64,000 nucleotides of DNA from JBFMEX01 sp040752215 (GTDB lineage Bacteria > Pseudomonadota > Alphaproteobacteria > Rhizobiales > Hyphomicrobiaceae), in assembly GCA_040752215.1 (NCBI GenBank), contig JBFMEX010000026.1:62001-126000 (forward strand), written 5' to 3'. Every line of letters starts with the position of its first letter. Within the stretch, counting starts at the first letter, position 1. Positions 14,844 to 22,556 of this stretch are shown here, in pieces. A program made the translations under genes and the position numbers. The notes beneath the pieces are model-generated. The model ran no database searches, was not told the origin of the DNA, and saw only the letters and a program-made list of their open reading frames with translations.

Positions 14844-16392
14844 TTCCCTCCGAGAACGTGATCTTGTTGTAGACGTTATACTTGCCGGACGGCTTCGACA
14901 TCGGAATGCGCTTCACTTCCGCCAGCGTTGCCGCGTCGTAGACGACGAGCGCGCCCTCCTTCTCCCAGATGCTGACCAGCGCATAGCGCCCATAGCGGTC
15001 GAACTCGGTGTGCGCTGCCGTCTTGCCCGGAGCCGGCCTCAAGACGTGGGCAACCTCCAGCGTCTCCTTGTCGATCAGCTGCATCGTATCCTTCGCCTCG
15101 CGGCTCATCATCGCGTCGGCCCAGGCGTAGCGGCTTCCCTCGTGACTGCGCAGGAAGAATCCGGCGCCCTTGGTCTCGATCGAGCGAACGACCTTCCAGT
15201 CGCCGAGCGAGATGATGCTGAGGCGGCTGTCCTTGAGATGCGGCGTCGCCATCACCTTGCGCCCCTGCCAGTCCCAGGCGATGCCCGAGCCGAGATGCGG
15301 CATGCCGGGCAGCGCCACGTCGGCGATCGCCTTGCCGACGTCGAGGTCGACCACGACGGCTTTGCTGCCGTCGCGCGAGGCGCCGAGGATGGAGATGTAG
15401 TCGGGCGCGAAGTAGAAGTCGTCGAGCGGCTCGGCGAGCGTGATGCGGCGGCGTGCGAACAGGCCGCCGGGGCTTTCCGGGATGCCCTCCTCGAGGCCCG
15501 GCTGGCGGCTGTGCACGAACGCGCCATAGACCGGCGGCGCGTCGGGGTCGGTCGAGACCTCCCAGAGCTCCGGCACGTCCTTGAGCGCGGCGATGAAGCT
15601 GTTGCGGACGTGGTTCTGGTAGACCGCACTGACGCGTGAGGTCTGTCCGGCCCGGTCGGCGACCTCGAAGCTCTTCTCGACCGAGAGGTCCTCCGCCGAC
15701 AGCATGACGAGCGAGTGCGGGAGGTAGTTGGCGACCGCGACGTGGCGGCCATCCTTCGACAGAGCGATGTTGCGCGTATTGAGCCCGGCGCGCACCTCGG
15801 CTACCACGGCGAGATTCCACAGGTCGTACTTGGTCACCCAGCCGTCGCGAGAGGCGAAGAATACGAACCGGCCGTCGGGCGTGAATTTCGGTCCGCCGTG
15901 CAGCGCGAAGCGGGTCGGGAAGCGGGTGATCGGCTCCAGTCTGTCGCCGTCGAGGATCGTCGCGTGATGATCGCCGGTCTCGACGACCACGAACAGGTTG
16001 AGCGGATCGGCCGCGAATGTCGGCCTATCGAGCGCCGGCGGGCGCGCAAGTACGACGCGGCTCGCTTCGATCTCCTTTTCGCCCCAGGACGGCACGTGTG
16101 CCAGCGGCGAGTAGACATAGCCGACCAGTGCGGCGATCTCCGCCTCGCCGAGCCTGTCCTTGAACCCCGGCATTTGCGTCGCCTCGCGCCCCGTCGCGAC
16201 GACGCTCGCCGCCTGCTCCTTGCGCACGCGCACCAGCGCCTCGGGGATCAGCGCCGGGCCGGTGGCGCCAAGACGATCCTCGCCATGGCATTGGGCACAG
16301 TGCTCGCGATAGAGCCGTGGCGCATCAGGCGCTGCCGCGGCTGGCAGGCCGGCGATCAGCGCCAGACCGAAAGCGATTGCGCGTGCGAGCAT
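14833..16392 (-). CDS. nirN: Cytochrome c / d1-haem-binding protein NirN
   Basis: A 519-residue periplasmic protein. A signal peptide (MLARAIAFGLALIAGLPAAAA) is followed by a cytochrome c domain with CAQCHGE near residue 32, then an eight-bladed d1-type propeller (VVVETGDHHATILDGDRLEP onward). This cd1-like architecture with divergent catalytic residues is NirN, which performs the last dehydrogenation step of haem d1 and can hand it to NirS. The ATG at 16392 has GGAAG upstream and lies 19 bp after the nirJ stop; a longer frame would overlap nirJ. It is the last gene of the nirE-to-nirN operon. Confidence 0.88.
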   Translation of the reverse strand: MLARAIAFGLALIAGLPAAAAPDAPRLYREHCAQCHGEDRLGATGPALIPEALVRVRKEQAASVVATGREATQMPGFKDRLGEAEIAALVGYVYSPLAHVPSWGEKEIEASRVVLARPPALDRPTFAADPLNLFVVVETGDHHATILDGDRLEPITRFPTRFALHGGPKFTPDGRFVFFASRDGWVTKYDLWNLAVVAEVRAGLNTRNIALSKDGRHVAVANYLPHSLVMLSAEDLSVEKSFEVADRAGQTSRVSAVYQNHVRNSFIAALKDVPELWEVSTDPDAPPVYGAFVHSRQPGLEEGIPESPGGLFARRRITLAEPLDDFYFAPDYISILGASRDGSKAVVVDLDVGKAIADVALPGMPHLGSGIAWDWQGRKVMATPHLKDSRLSIISLGDWKVVRSIETKGAGFFLRSHEGSRYAWADAMMSREAKDTMQLIDKETLEVAHVLRPAPGKTAAHTEFDRYGRYALVSIWEKEGALVVYDAATLAEVKRIPMSKPSGKYNVYNKITFSEGTSH

Positions 16393-16411
16393 GGCGAGGC
16401 ACTTCCGTGGG

Positions 16412-17620
16412 TCAGACAAGATGCGGGGCCTCGTGGCTCTTGCCACGGAACGGCTTCAGCGTCAGGCGGGGCGCGGAAGAGGAAAGGCCGATCTCCTCGT
16501 CGGAGAGATAGCAGGCGGGATCCTCGGCCCACGGGTCGCCGGAGAGCTGCATGGCGCGCACACGCGTGTTGCCGCCGCAGATGTCGAAATGCCGGCATGA
16601 GCCACACCGCCCGCCGATGCGGCGCGGTCGGGCCTTGAGCCCGGCCATGATCGGATCGCTGGTATCGCGCCAGATTTCGCCGAACGCGCGCTCCTTGACG
16701 TTGCCGATCGTGTAGTGCCACCAGAACGTATCCGGGTGGACGTTGCCGAGATTGTCGATATTGGCGACGTTGACGCCGGAGGCATTGCCGCCCCATTGGG
16801 CCAGCTTGGCACGCAGGTGCTCGGCCCGGTCAGGGAAGCGCTCGCGCGCCCAGAGGTATAGGAAGACGCCGTCGGCGTCGTTGTTGCCGGTGACGATCTC
16901 CTTCCGCTCGCCGCGATCATGGTAGAGGAGCGCGCGCTCAAACAGCATGTCCATCGTGCGCCGGGTGATCTCGAGCGCGGCATCGTCGCCGCGATTCTTG
17001 TTGCCGCGCCCGGCGTAGACGAGATGCGAGAGGTAGAATTTGTCGACGCCCTCGGCGTCGGCGAGATCGAGCAGCGCCGGCAGCTCGGCGTGGTTGTCCA
17101 TCGTCATTGTGAAGCGCAGGCCGACCTTGATGCCGGCCTCGTGGCACAACCTGACGCCGGCGAGCGAGGCGGCGAACGCGCCGTCCTGGCCGCGGAACCT
17201 GTCGTGGGTGGCGCCAATACCGTCGAGCGAGATGCCGACGTAGTCGTAGCCGATCCCGGCGATGCGGGAGATGTTGTCGCGGTCGATCAGCGCGCCGTTC
17301 GAGGAAAGCCCGACGTAGAACCCCATGGCCTTGGCACGGCGCGAGATGTCGAAGATGTCGGCTCTCAGCAGTGGCTCGCCGCCGGAGAGGATCAGCACCG
17401 GCACACGCGCCCTCTTCAGGTCGTCCATCACGGCGAAGACCTGGTCCGTCGTGAGCTCGCCCGGGAAGTCGACGTCGGCGGAGATCGAGTAGCAGTGCTT
17501 GCACTTGAGATTACAGCGGCGGATCAGGTTCCAGATCACCACCGGACCGGGCGGCTCGCGGCGGGCCCCGAGCGGGGTCGGCGCGCGAAGCTCCTCGATG
17601 AACTGCGTCAGGCGGAACAT
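16412..17620 (-). CDS. nirJ: Radical SAM haem d1 biosynthesis protein NirJ
   Basis: A 402-residue radical SAM enzyme. The cluster motif is CNLKCKHC (about residue 36), the SAM-binding LILSGGEPLLR follows near 96, and a C-terminal SPASM-like cysteine set (CGSCRHFDICGGNTR, then DPAC) lies near 340-375. NirJ removes two propionate side chains from didecarboxysiroheme on the way to haem d1. It sits between nirH (22 bp upstream) and nirN in an uninterrupted minus-strand operon, the classic position. Length and motifs are normal. Confidence 0.94.
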   Translation of the reverse strand: MFRLTQFIEELRAPTPLGARREPPGPVVIWNLIRRCNLKCKHCYSISADVDFPGELTTDQVFAVMDDLKRARVPVLILSGGEPLLRADIFDISRRAKAMGFYVGLSSNGALIDRDNISRIAGIGYDYVGISLDGIGATHDRFRGQDGAFAASLAGVRLCHEAGIKVGLRFTMTMDNHAELPALLDLADAEGVDKFYLSHLVYAGRGNKNRGDDAALEITRRTMDMLFERALLYHDRGERKEIVTGNNDADGVFLYLWARERFPDRAEHLRAKLAQWGGNASGVNVANIDNLGNVHPDTFWWHYTIGNVKERAFGEIWRDTSDPIMAGLKARPRRIGGRCGSCRHFDICGGNTRVRAMQLSGDPWAEDPACYLSDEEIGLSSSAPRLTLKPFRGKSHEAPHLV

Positions 17621-17642
17621 CGCCGTCTCCTCGTAGGTGGGC

Positions 17643-18128
17643 TCAGCCGGCGAGCCGGAGTCCCGTCTTCTTCAGGATCCGCGTCGAGACCAGCACGTCA
17701 TGGCCATGACAGGCGGCGCCGAGCCTGCCGGCGATGGCGTCGATCTTGGTGTCGATCTCGCCCTGGCTGCGGCCGTGCACCATGGCGAACAGATTGTAGG
17801 GCCAGAGCGGAAGATGGCGCGGGCGGTGATAGCAGTGGGTGACGAACTCGAGCGCGCCGATCTCGGCGCCGAGGCGGGCGATCTCCTCGTCGGCGACGTC
17901 CCAGACCGTCATCGCGTTGTGGCTGAGGCCGAGCGCGTAATGGTTCGGAACCGCTCCGATCCGGCGGATGATTCCCTCAGCCAGCATGCGCTCCATGCGG
18001 CGCATGATGTCGGCGGAATCGGTGCCGACCTTCTCGGCCAGCGCCGTATAGGGCTCCGCCACCAGCGGCAGGCCGGGCGCGGTCTCCTTGACGATGGCGC
18101 GGTCGATGCTGTCGAGCCGGTGGGTCAT
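17643..18128 (-). CDS. nirH: Sirohaem decarboxylase subunit NirH (AsnC/Lrp-like)
   Basis: A 161-residue protein with an Lrp/AsnC-like winged helix and a RAM-type domain; MTVWDVADEE and CYHRPRHLPLWPYNLFAMVHG are the NirDLGH signatures. NirD, L, G and H together decarboxylate sirohaem to 12,18-didecarboxysirohaem. The start MTHRLDSIDRAIVK is chosen because the ATG overlaps the nirG stop by 4 bp; the longer upstream frame lies inside nirG. It is an enzyme, not a DNA regulator, despite the fold. Confidence 0.9.
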   Translation of the reverse strand: MTHRLDSIDRAIVKETAPGLPLVAEPYTALAEKVGTDSADIMRRMERMLAEGIIRRIGAVPNHYALGLSHNAMTVWDVADEEIARLGAEIGALEFVTHCYHRPRHLPLWPYNLFAMVHGRSQGEIDTKIDAIAGRLGAACHGHDVLVSTRILKKTGLRLAG

Positions 18129-18571
18129 ACGCTCACCCTGAGGCCGATGAAGAACTCCTCGAGCTTGGGGAAAGCGTAGACCTCGAGTCCGGTCTCGGTC
18201 TTGATCTTGGTCAGGACTGTATCGATGTCCTCCGACCGCTCCGCTCCGACCACGAACCACATGTTGAGCGCGTGCGCGCGCTGGTAGTTGTGGGCGACCT
18301 CGGGATGGGCATTCACGAGGCTCGCGACCTCCTCGAAGCGCTCGGCGGGCACCGCCATGGCGGCGAGGCAGAACGCGCCGCCCATGCGCTCGGCGTTGTA
18401 CATCGGCCCGAAGCGCGACAGCTGGCCGCCGGCAATGAGGTCGCCGATCCGCTCGATCAATGCGCTTTCGTCGAGGCCTAGCGCGGCCCCCGCCTCCCGA
18501 AACGGCCGCTCGGCAATGGGAAAGCCGTCCTGCAGCATGTTGATGATCGCTCTGTCGATGGCATCCGGCAT
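18125..18571 (-). CDS. nirG: Sirohaem decarboxylase subunit NirG (AsnC/Lrp-like)
   Basis: A 148-residue member of the NirDLGH family (IDRAIINMLQDGFPIAERPF at the start, AHNYQRAHALNMWFVVGAE near residue 93). The His in HNYQR belongs to the proposed active-site set of this enzyme family. The start MPDAIDRAI lies 23 bp after the nirDL stop; the frame stays open far upstream through nirDL, which is a GC-rich artefact. It couples by a 4-bp overlap to nirH. Confidence 0.9.
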   Translation of the reverse strand: MPDAIDRAIINMLQDGFPIAERPFREAGAALGLDESALIERIGDLIAGGQLSRFGPMYNAERMGGAFCLAAMAVPAERFEEVASLVNAHPEVAHNYQRAHALNMWFVVGAERSEDIDTVLTKIKTETGLEVYAFPKLEEFFIGLRVSV

Positions 18572-18594
18572 AGGTCCGGCCCCGTCCGGCTCGT

Positions 18595-19611
18595 TCAGAT
18601 CGCGGTCAGTCGCGCCCCGCGCTGGCGGAAGCAGCGGCGGCTGAAGAGCAGCGCATGGTCTCGCTGACGCGAGCCGGCAAGACGGGTCAGCTCGGCTACT
18701 TTGGCCGCGGTCGCGGCGCGGTCGCGTCCGTGCACCATGCAGAACAAATTGTAGCGCCAGTCGGGCAGCCGGCGGGGCCGGCGATAGCAGAGCGTGACGT
18801 ACGGAGCCGCGGCGAAGTCCCGGCCGATGGCGTCGACCTCCCCGTCGGCGATGTCCCACACCGCCATCGCATTGGCGCGATAGCCGAGCGGCCGGTGGCG
18901 GACGATCAGCCCGAGGCGCGTGACGACACCGGTCGCGACGAGGCGACCAACGCGATCGAGCGCCTCGTCTTCGGTGATCGCGGCCGCTTCGGCGAGCGGC
19001 CCGAACGGCTCCGGCACCAGCGCCAGCCCCTCGGCGAGCAGCTCGAGCAGGCGCTGGTCCGCCGCATCGAGCGTCCACGCCGCGGCGGGGCAGTAGGCAC
19101 GCGAGCTCGGCGATTTCCAGCCGGCGCCGGCAACACCATCGGCCGCGAGCGGAAATCCGAGATCGATGTGATACGAGCGCTCCAGCGGCAGCTCCAGAAC
19201 GTCGATCCCGCTGGCGGCGCGGATGCGGGCGAGCGCGGCGTCGAGCACGGCGTGGTCTGCGCCGGTCAGGACAAACCAGAGATTGATGGCGTGCTCGCGC
19301 TCGTAGTTGTGGTTGACCGCCGGCTCGCGATTGACGATCTCCGCCACCGCCTCGAGCCGCTCCGGGGACACCTGCATCGCCGCCAGCATGCTGGCGCCCG
19401 CCGTGTTGGGGCGAAGCGTTGCGCCGACGCGCGACAGCACGCCGAGCCGAGCGAGGCGCCGGAGAATGTCGAGCACGCGCGCCTCGCCGATCCCCTCGCG
19501 CGCGCCGATCGCCGAGAATGGACGCGGAACCAGCGGGAAGCCGCGCTGCCAGTTGTCGACCAGCGACAGCTCCTCCCGGGTCAGCACGGCGGTTGCGAGC
19601 ATCTCGGTCAT
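18595..19611 (-). CDS. nirDL: Fused sirohaem decarboxylase NirDL
   Basis: A 338-residue protein made of two AsnC-like units in tandem. The first has VDNWQRGFPLVPRPF and NHNYEREHAINLWFV (about residues 18-110); the second has LLELLAEGLALVPEPF and CYRRPRRLPDWRYNLFCMV (about 190-310). This is the NirD-NirL fusion found in Paracoccus-type denitrifiers, against separate genes in Pseudomonas. The ATG overlaps the nirF stop by 4 bp (ATGA). With NirG and NirH it makes the four-domain decarboxylase set. Confidence 0.92.
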   Translation of the reverse strand: MTEMLATAVLTREELSLVDNWQRGFPLVPRPFSAIGAREGIGEARVLDILRRLARLGVLSRVGATLRPNTAGASMLAAMQVSPERLEAVAEIVNREPAVNHNYEREHAINLWFVLTGADHAVLDAALARIRAASGIDVLELPLERSYHIDLGFPLAADGVAGAGWKSPSSRAYCPAAAWTLDAADQRLLELLAEGLALVPEPFGPLAEAAAITEDEALDRVGRLVATGVVTRLGLIVRHRPLGYRANAMAVWDIADGEVDAIGRDFAAAPYVTLCYRRPRRLPDWRYNLFCMVHGRDRAATAAKVAELTRLAGSRQRDHALLFSRRCFRQRGARLTAI

Positions 19612-20837
19612 TGGCCGATCCTGTGGGCGCGGGCGGTGAAGAAGATGCCCGACGGCTTCTCGGCAGGGAGCTCGGCCAGCTTGGCGAAGCAGCGGGCATC
19701 GTAGACATCGATGCGATTGGCGTCGCGCACCGAGACCCACGCCTCGTGGCCGCGCGGCGTGAACTCGATGTGCAGCACGGCCGGACCCGGCTTCATCTCG
19801 TGCACGATCGCCAGCGAGGCGGCGTCGACGACCTGGATCGTGTCGTTGAGCGGATGGGCGAAGTTGACCCAGGCCTGGCGGCCGTCGGGGCGCGTCACCG
19901 CGAAGATCGGCTGGCCGTGCGTCTTGACGCGGCCGACCTCGGTGAAGCTCCTGGCATCGACGGCGATCAGCTCGTGGCGGGCGACCGCCGGCAGCAGGTA
20001 CTTGCCGTCCATCAGCGCCCAGCCTTCGAGATGGGGCATCTTGAACACGGGCAGCGGCGCCTCGCCCCGGCCGTAGCCGTCGAGGATGCGGCGCGGTCTC
20101 GCCGGCTCCGCCCACAGGTCGAGATGCACGAGGCCGTCCTCGCCGAACAGGCCGGCGATGTAGTGGCGCCCGTCGGCCGAGATCGAGGCGTCGTAGGGGA
20201 GCTTCCCGACGCCGGCAAGGCGCGTGATCACCGGCTCGCTGGCCGCGGACTGAGAGAAGTCGGCGATCCAGATCTCGCCGGCATCATAGAGCGTATAGAG
20301 GAAGCGCCGTCCGGGCGCGTCGACGAGGCCGACCGTTTTGGACGCCTTGCCGTCGGCCCCGATGGCGGGGACATCGGCAATGCGCTCCAGCGTTGCGGCA
20401 TCGAACACGCGCACGCCGCCCGGCTCGTAGTTGGAGACCGCGATCAGCCGCCCGTCGTCGGAGATGGCGCCGCCGATCGCATTGCCGCCCTGCACGACGC
20501 GCCGTTCGATGCGTCCCTCGATGATATCGACCTTGGTGAGGCCGCCGTCGCGGCCGAAGACGTAGGCAAATCGCTCGTCGCGCGAGAAGACCGCCGAGGC
20601 GTGGCTGAGGTCGCCGAGGCCGGTCACGCGGTGCAGGATCGTGCGGCCTGTGCTCTCGACGATCAGCACCGAGCCCGTCGCGCGCTCGACCACAAGGCCG
20701 AGATCGCCGGTGCCACGCATTCGGCAGGCCGCCGCGGGTGTCGCGCGGGCCAGCGACGGAGCGGCGGCAGTCGCGAGTCCGCCAAGCGCGAGCCGCTCCA
20801 GCAGTTGGCGGCGCGTCGCGTTCCCGATCCGGCTCAT
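19608..20837 (-). CDS. nirF: Haem d1 biosynthesis protein NirF
   Basis: A 409-residue d1-type beta-propeller protein without a c-haem motif, as expected for NirF. The N-terminus (ATRRQLLERLALGGLATAAA) looks like a twin-arginine-type export signal, and a following cysteine in ATPAAACRM could be a lipid anchor, though the lipobox is weak. NirF is a periplasmic protein needed for a late haem d1 step and binds d1 intermediates. It lies 36 bp after nirC and overlaps nirDL by 4 bp. Confidence 0.92.
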   Translation of the reverse strand: MSRIGNATRRQLLERLALGGLATAAAPSLARATPAAACRMRGTGDLGLVVERATGSVLIVESTGRTILHRVTGLGDLSHASAVFSRDERFAYVFGRDGGLTKVDIIEGRIERRVVQGGNAIGGAISDDGRLIAVSNYEPGGVRVFDAATLERIADVPAIGADGKASKTVGLVDAPGRRFLYTLYDAGEIWIADFSQSAASEPVITRLAGVGKLPYDASISADGRHYIAGLFGEDGLVHLDLWAEPARPRRILDGYGRGEAPLPVFKMPHLEGWALMDGKYLLPAVARHELIAVDARSFTEVGRVKTHGQPIFAVTRPDGRQAWVNFAHPLNDTIQVVDAASLAIVHEMKPGPAVLHIEFTPRGHEAWVSVRDANRIDVYDARCFAKLAELPAEKPSGIFFTARAHRIGQ

Positions 20838-20873
20838 TGCCTGCTCCTCGACGGCCGTGTCATGTCTTCTCGC

Positions 20874-21230
20874 TCATTCCGGAAGGCCCTGCTTGAGAGC
20901 CGCTGCAATCCACTCCGCGTCCTCGCGCGACAGCAGTCCCTGCCACGGCGGCATCGGCGTACCAGGCACGCCGGAGAGTATGATCTCCGCAATGCCGGCT
21001 GCGTCGATGCCGGCCAGTGCTGCCGGCTCGAGCGGCTTGCCGAGGCCGCCTTTCAGCGTGAGGCCGTGGCAGGAGCCGCAGTCCTGCCGGACCAGCTGCA
21101 CGAGGTCGGCCTGGCGTGCGGCGTCCACCGCGGGAGCGTTCTCTGGCGCGGCGGCAGCGAGCACGGCGAGCGCGGCGAGCCTACTCGGCCGCGACCAGCG
21201 CCCGATGAGGCGGCTCGTGGCAAGGGTCAT
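20874..21230 (-). CDS. nirC: Small cytochrome c NirC
   Basis: A 118-residue periplasmic monohaem cytochrome c: a signal-like N-terminus (LAALAVLAAAAPENAPA), haem site CGSCHG near residue 51, and probable axial Met in GTPMPPWQG near 91. In denitrifiers NirC can donate electrons to NirS or serve the d1 assembly step. The only ATG in frame at 21230 makes it overlap the 3' end of nirE by 50 bp, which is unusually long but gives a complete signal peptide. It is followed by nirF. Confidence 0.85.
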   Translation of the reverse strand: MTLATSRLIGRWSRPSRLAALAVLAAAAPENAPAVDAARQADLVQLVRQDCGSCHGLTLKGGLGKPLEPAALAGIDAAGIAEIILSGVPGTPMPPWQGLLSREDAEWIAAALKQGLPE

Positions 21231-21993
21231 GTTCGCTAACCGGCTTCGACTGAGCGAGGCGGGCGACCTCGCCGACGATGAAGAGCGTGGGACTGGGCAA
21301 ATCGAGGTGATCGGTCTCTCTGGAGAGCCGTTCCAGCGTCGTGGTGACGGCGCGCTGATCGTGAAGCGTGCCGCGGCTGACCGCCAGCACCGCTGTCGCC
21401 GGGCCTCGGCCGGCAGAGATCAGTTGCGTGGCGATCGCGCCGATGCTGGCCAGCCCCATGTAGACGACGAGCGTGGTGTCGGGGTCGGCGAGACCGTCCC
21501 AGTCGAGATCGAGCTCGGCGCCGGCGCGCGCGTGGCCGGTGACGAAGCGCACGCCGCTGGCGAGCGTCCGGTGGGTGAGGGGCACGCCGAGGCTGGCGGC
21601 GCAACCTTGCGCAGAGGTGATCCCGGGCACGACCTCGACCCCGATTCCGGCGGCGCGGAGCGCCAAGGCCTCCTCGCCGCCGCGTCCGAACAGGAATGGG
21701 TCGCCGCCCTTGAGGCGCACAACCCGGTGACCGGCGCGTGCGAGCGCAATCAGCAGCGCGTTGATCGCCTCCTGTGGAACCGGATGGTGCCCGGTGGATT
21801 TTCCGACGTCGATGCGTCGGGTGCCCGGCGGCACGAGGTCGAGAATGGCGCCAGACACCAGCCGGTCGAATACGACCACGTCGGCTTCCGCGATGGCGCG
21901 TGCGGCCTTGACCGTCAGCAGCTCGGGATCGCCCGGGCCCGCGCCGACGAGGCGGACAAGACCCGTCCCGGATCTGGTATTTGCGCCGTTCAT
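21181..21993 (-). CDS. nirE: Uroporphyrinogen-III C-methyltransferase NirE
   Basis: A 270-residue SAM-dependent methyltransferase. SUMT motifs are VRLVGAGPGDPELLTVKA (residue 13), VVFDRLVS (40), VVRLKGGDPFLFGRGGEE (92) and VVPGITSAQGCAA (121). It makes precorrin-2 from uroporphyrinogen III, committing tetrapyrrole to sirohaem and haem d1. Its place at the head of the nirC-F-DL-G-H-J-N operon makes NirE more apt than CobA. A TTGAC-N4-GTCAG box lies 67 bp upstream, matching activation at about -41.5. Confidence 0.92.
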   Translation of the reverse strand: MNGANTRSGTGLVRLVGAGPGDPELLTVKAARAIAEADVVVFDRLVSGAILDLVPPGTRRIDVGKSTGHHPVPQEAINALLIALARAGHRVVRLKGGDPFLFGRGGEEALALRAAGIGVEVVPGITSAQGCAASLGVPLTHRTLASGVRFVTGHARAGAELDLDWDGLADPDTTLVVYMGLASIGAIATQLISAGRGPATAVLAVSRGTLHDQRAVTTTLERLSRETDHLDLPSPTLFIVGEVARLAQSKPVSEHDPCHEPPHRALVAAE

Positions 21994-22059
21994 GTGCCTT
22001 GCCGGGTGCCTTATGAAACGGATCGAGGATCAGGTTAGTCGTGGCGAGCCGACGCGCAC

Positions 22060-22073
22060 TTGACTTTGGTCAG
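22060..22073. promoter_or_regulatory. Nnr/Dnr box upstream of nirE
   Basis: TTGACTTTGGTCAG fits a TTGAC-N4-GTCAA dyad with one mismatch. Its centre is about 73 bp from the nirE ATG, so a class II start 41.5 bp downstream would give a leader of about 32 bases. It lies just beyond the stop of the cupredoxin gene. Confidence 0.65.
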
Positions 22074-22090
22074 CTGCCGCGGAGAGGGGC

Positions 22091-22516
22091 TCACGGAGTA
22101 ATCGTGATCTCGCCGACCATGCCCTCGCGCTCGAAGTGTGGTCCGCAGAGATAGGTGTGTGTGCCGGGCGGCAAATCCATTGTCATCTCACTGCCCTCGC
22201 CGCCGAAATAGCGCTCGGATTCCGGCCGGCCCGCGTCGCGGAACCAGAAGCTGTGGGTGGTGCGCTTGTCGAGATTTATGAAGCGTACCCTGCTGCCCTG
22301 CTTCACGGTGAGCTTCGGCGGGCAGAAGGTGTGCTTGTACATGGCGATGATCTGCACCGCCTCGTCCGTCATCGCCTTGCCGAACGTCTCCTGGTAGCGC
22401 GCGGCCGCCTCGGCGCAGATCTGTGCCTGCTCCTCGGGCGATGCGGCGGCGGCCGGCACGCTCGCTGCAGCCAGCAGACCGGCAGCAAAGTGACTAAGGT
22501 GGCTGAGCCGCGCCAT
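22091..22516 (-). CDS. Periplasmic cupredoxin-domain copper protein
   Basis: A 141-residue protein with a signal peptide (AAGLLAAASVPAAAA), a helical stretch with Cys34, then a cupredoxin fold. Probable type 1 copper ligands are His88 (TTHSFWF), Cys124, His127 and Met133 (YLCGPHFEREGM). The layout is like pseudoazurin, but the His-to-Met loop is one residue longer and there is an N-terminal extra segment. It is the third gene of the nirS operon (41 bp after the multihaem fusion), so it may carry electrons or copper for nitrite reduction. The start MARLSH is chosen for its signal peptide. Confidence 0.78.
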   Translation of the reverse strand: MARLSHLSHFAAGLLAAASVPAAAASPEEQAQICAEAAARYQETFGKAMTDEAVQIIAMYKHTFCPPKLTVKQGSRVRFINLDKRTTHSFWFRDAGRPESERYFGGEGSEMTMDLPPGTHTYLCGPHFEREGMVGEITITP

Positions 22517-22556
22517 GGCAGGCCTCCTCTCGCTTGGCAGTGTGCGCCGAGTTGGA

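Noticed and set aside
14833..16392. Second nitrite reductase (NirS paralogue)
   Set aside because: Position after nirJ and the divergence of the d1 domain fit NirN; the true nirS is at 24600.
17643..19611. NirDL, NirG and NirH as AsnC/Lrp DNA-binding regulators
   Set aside because: They carry the fold, but their operon and conserved HNY/YNLF motifs place them in the sirohaem decarboxylase family.
22091..22516. CuA-type domain of nitrous oxide reductase or cytochrome oxidase
   Set aside because: Only one cysteine is in the copper loop (C-x2-H); CuA needs two in CX3C. No NosZ-like domain follows.
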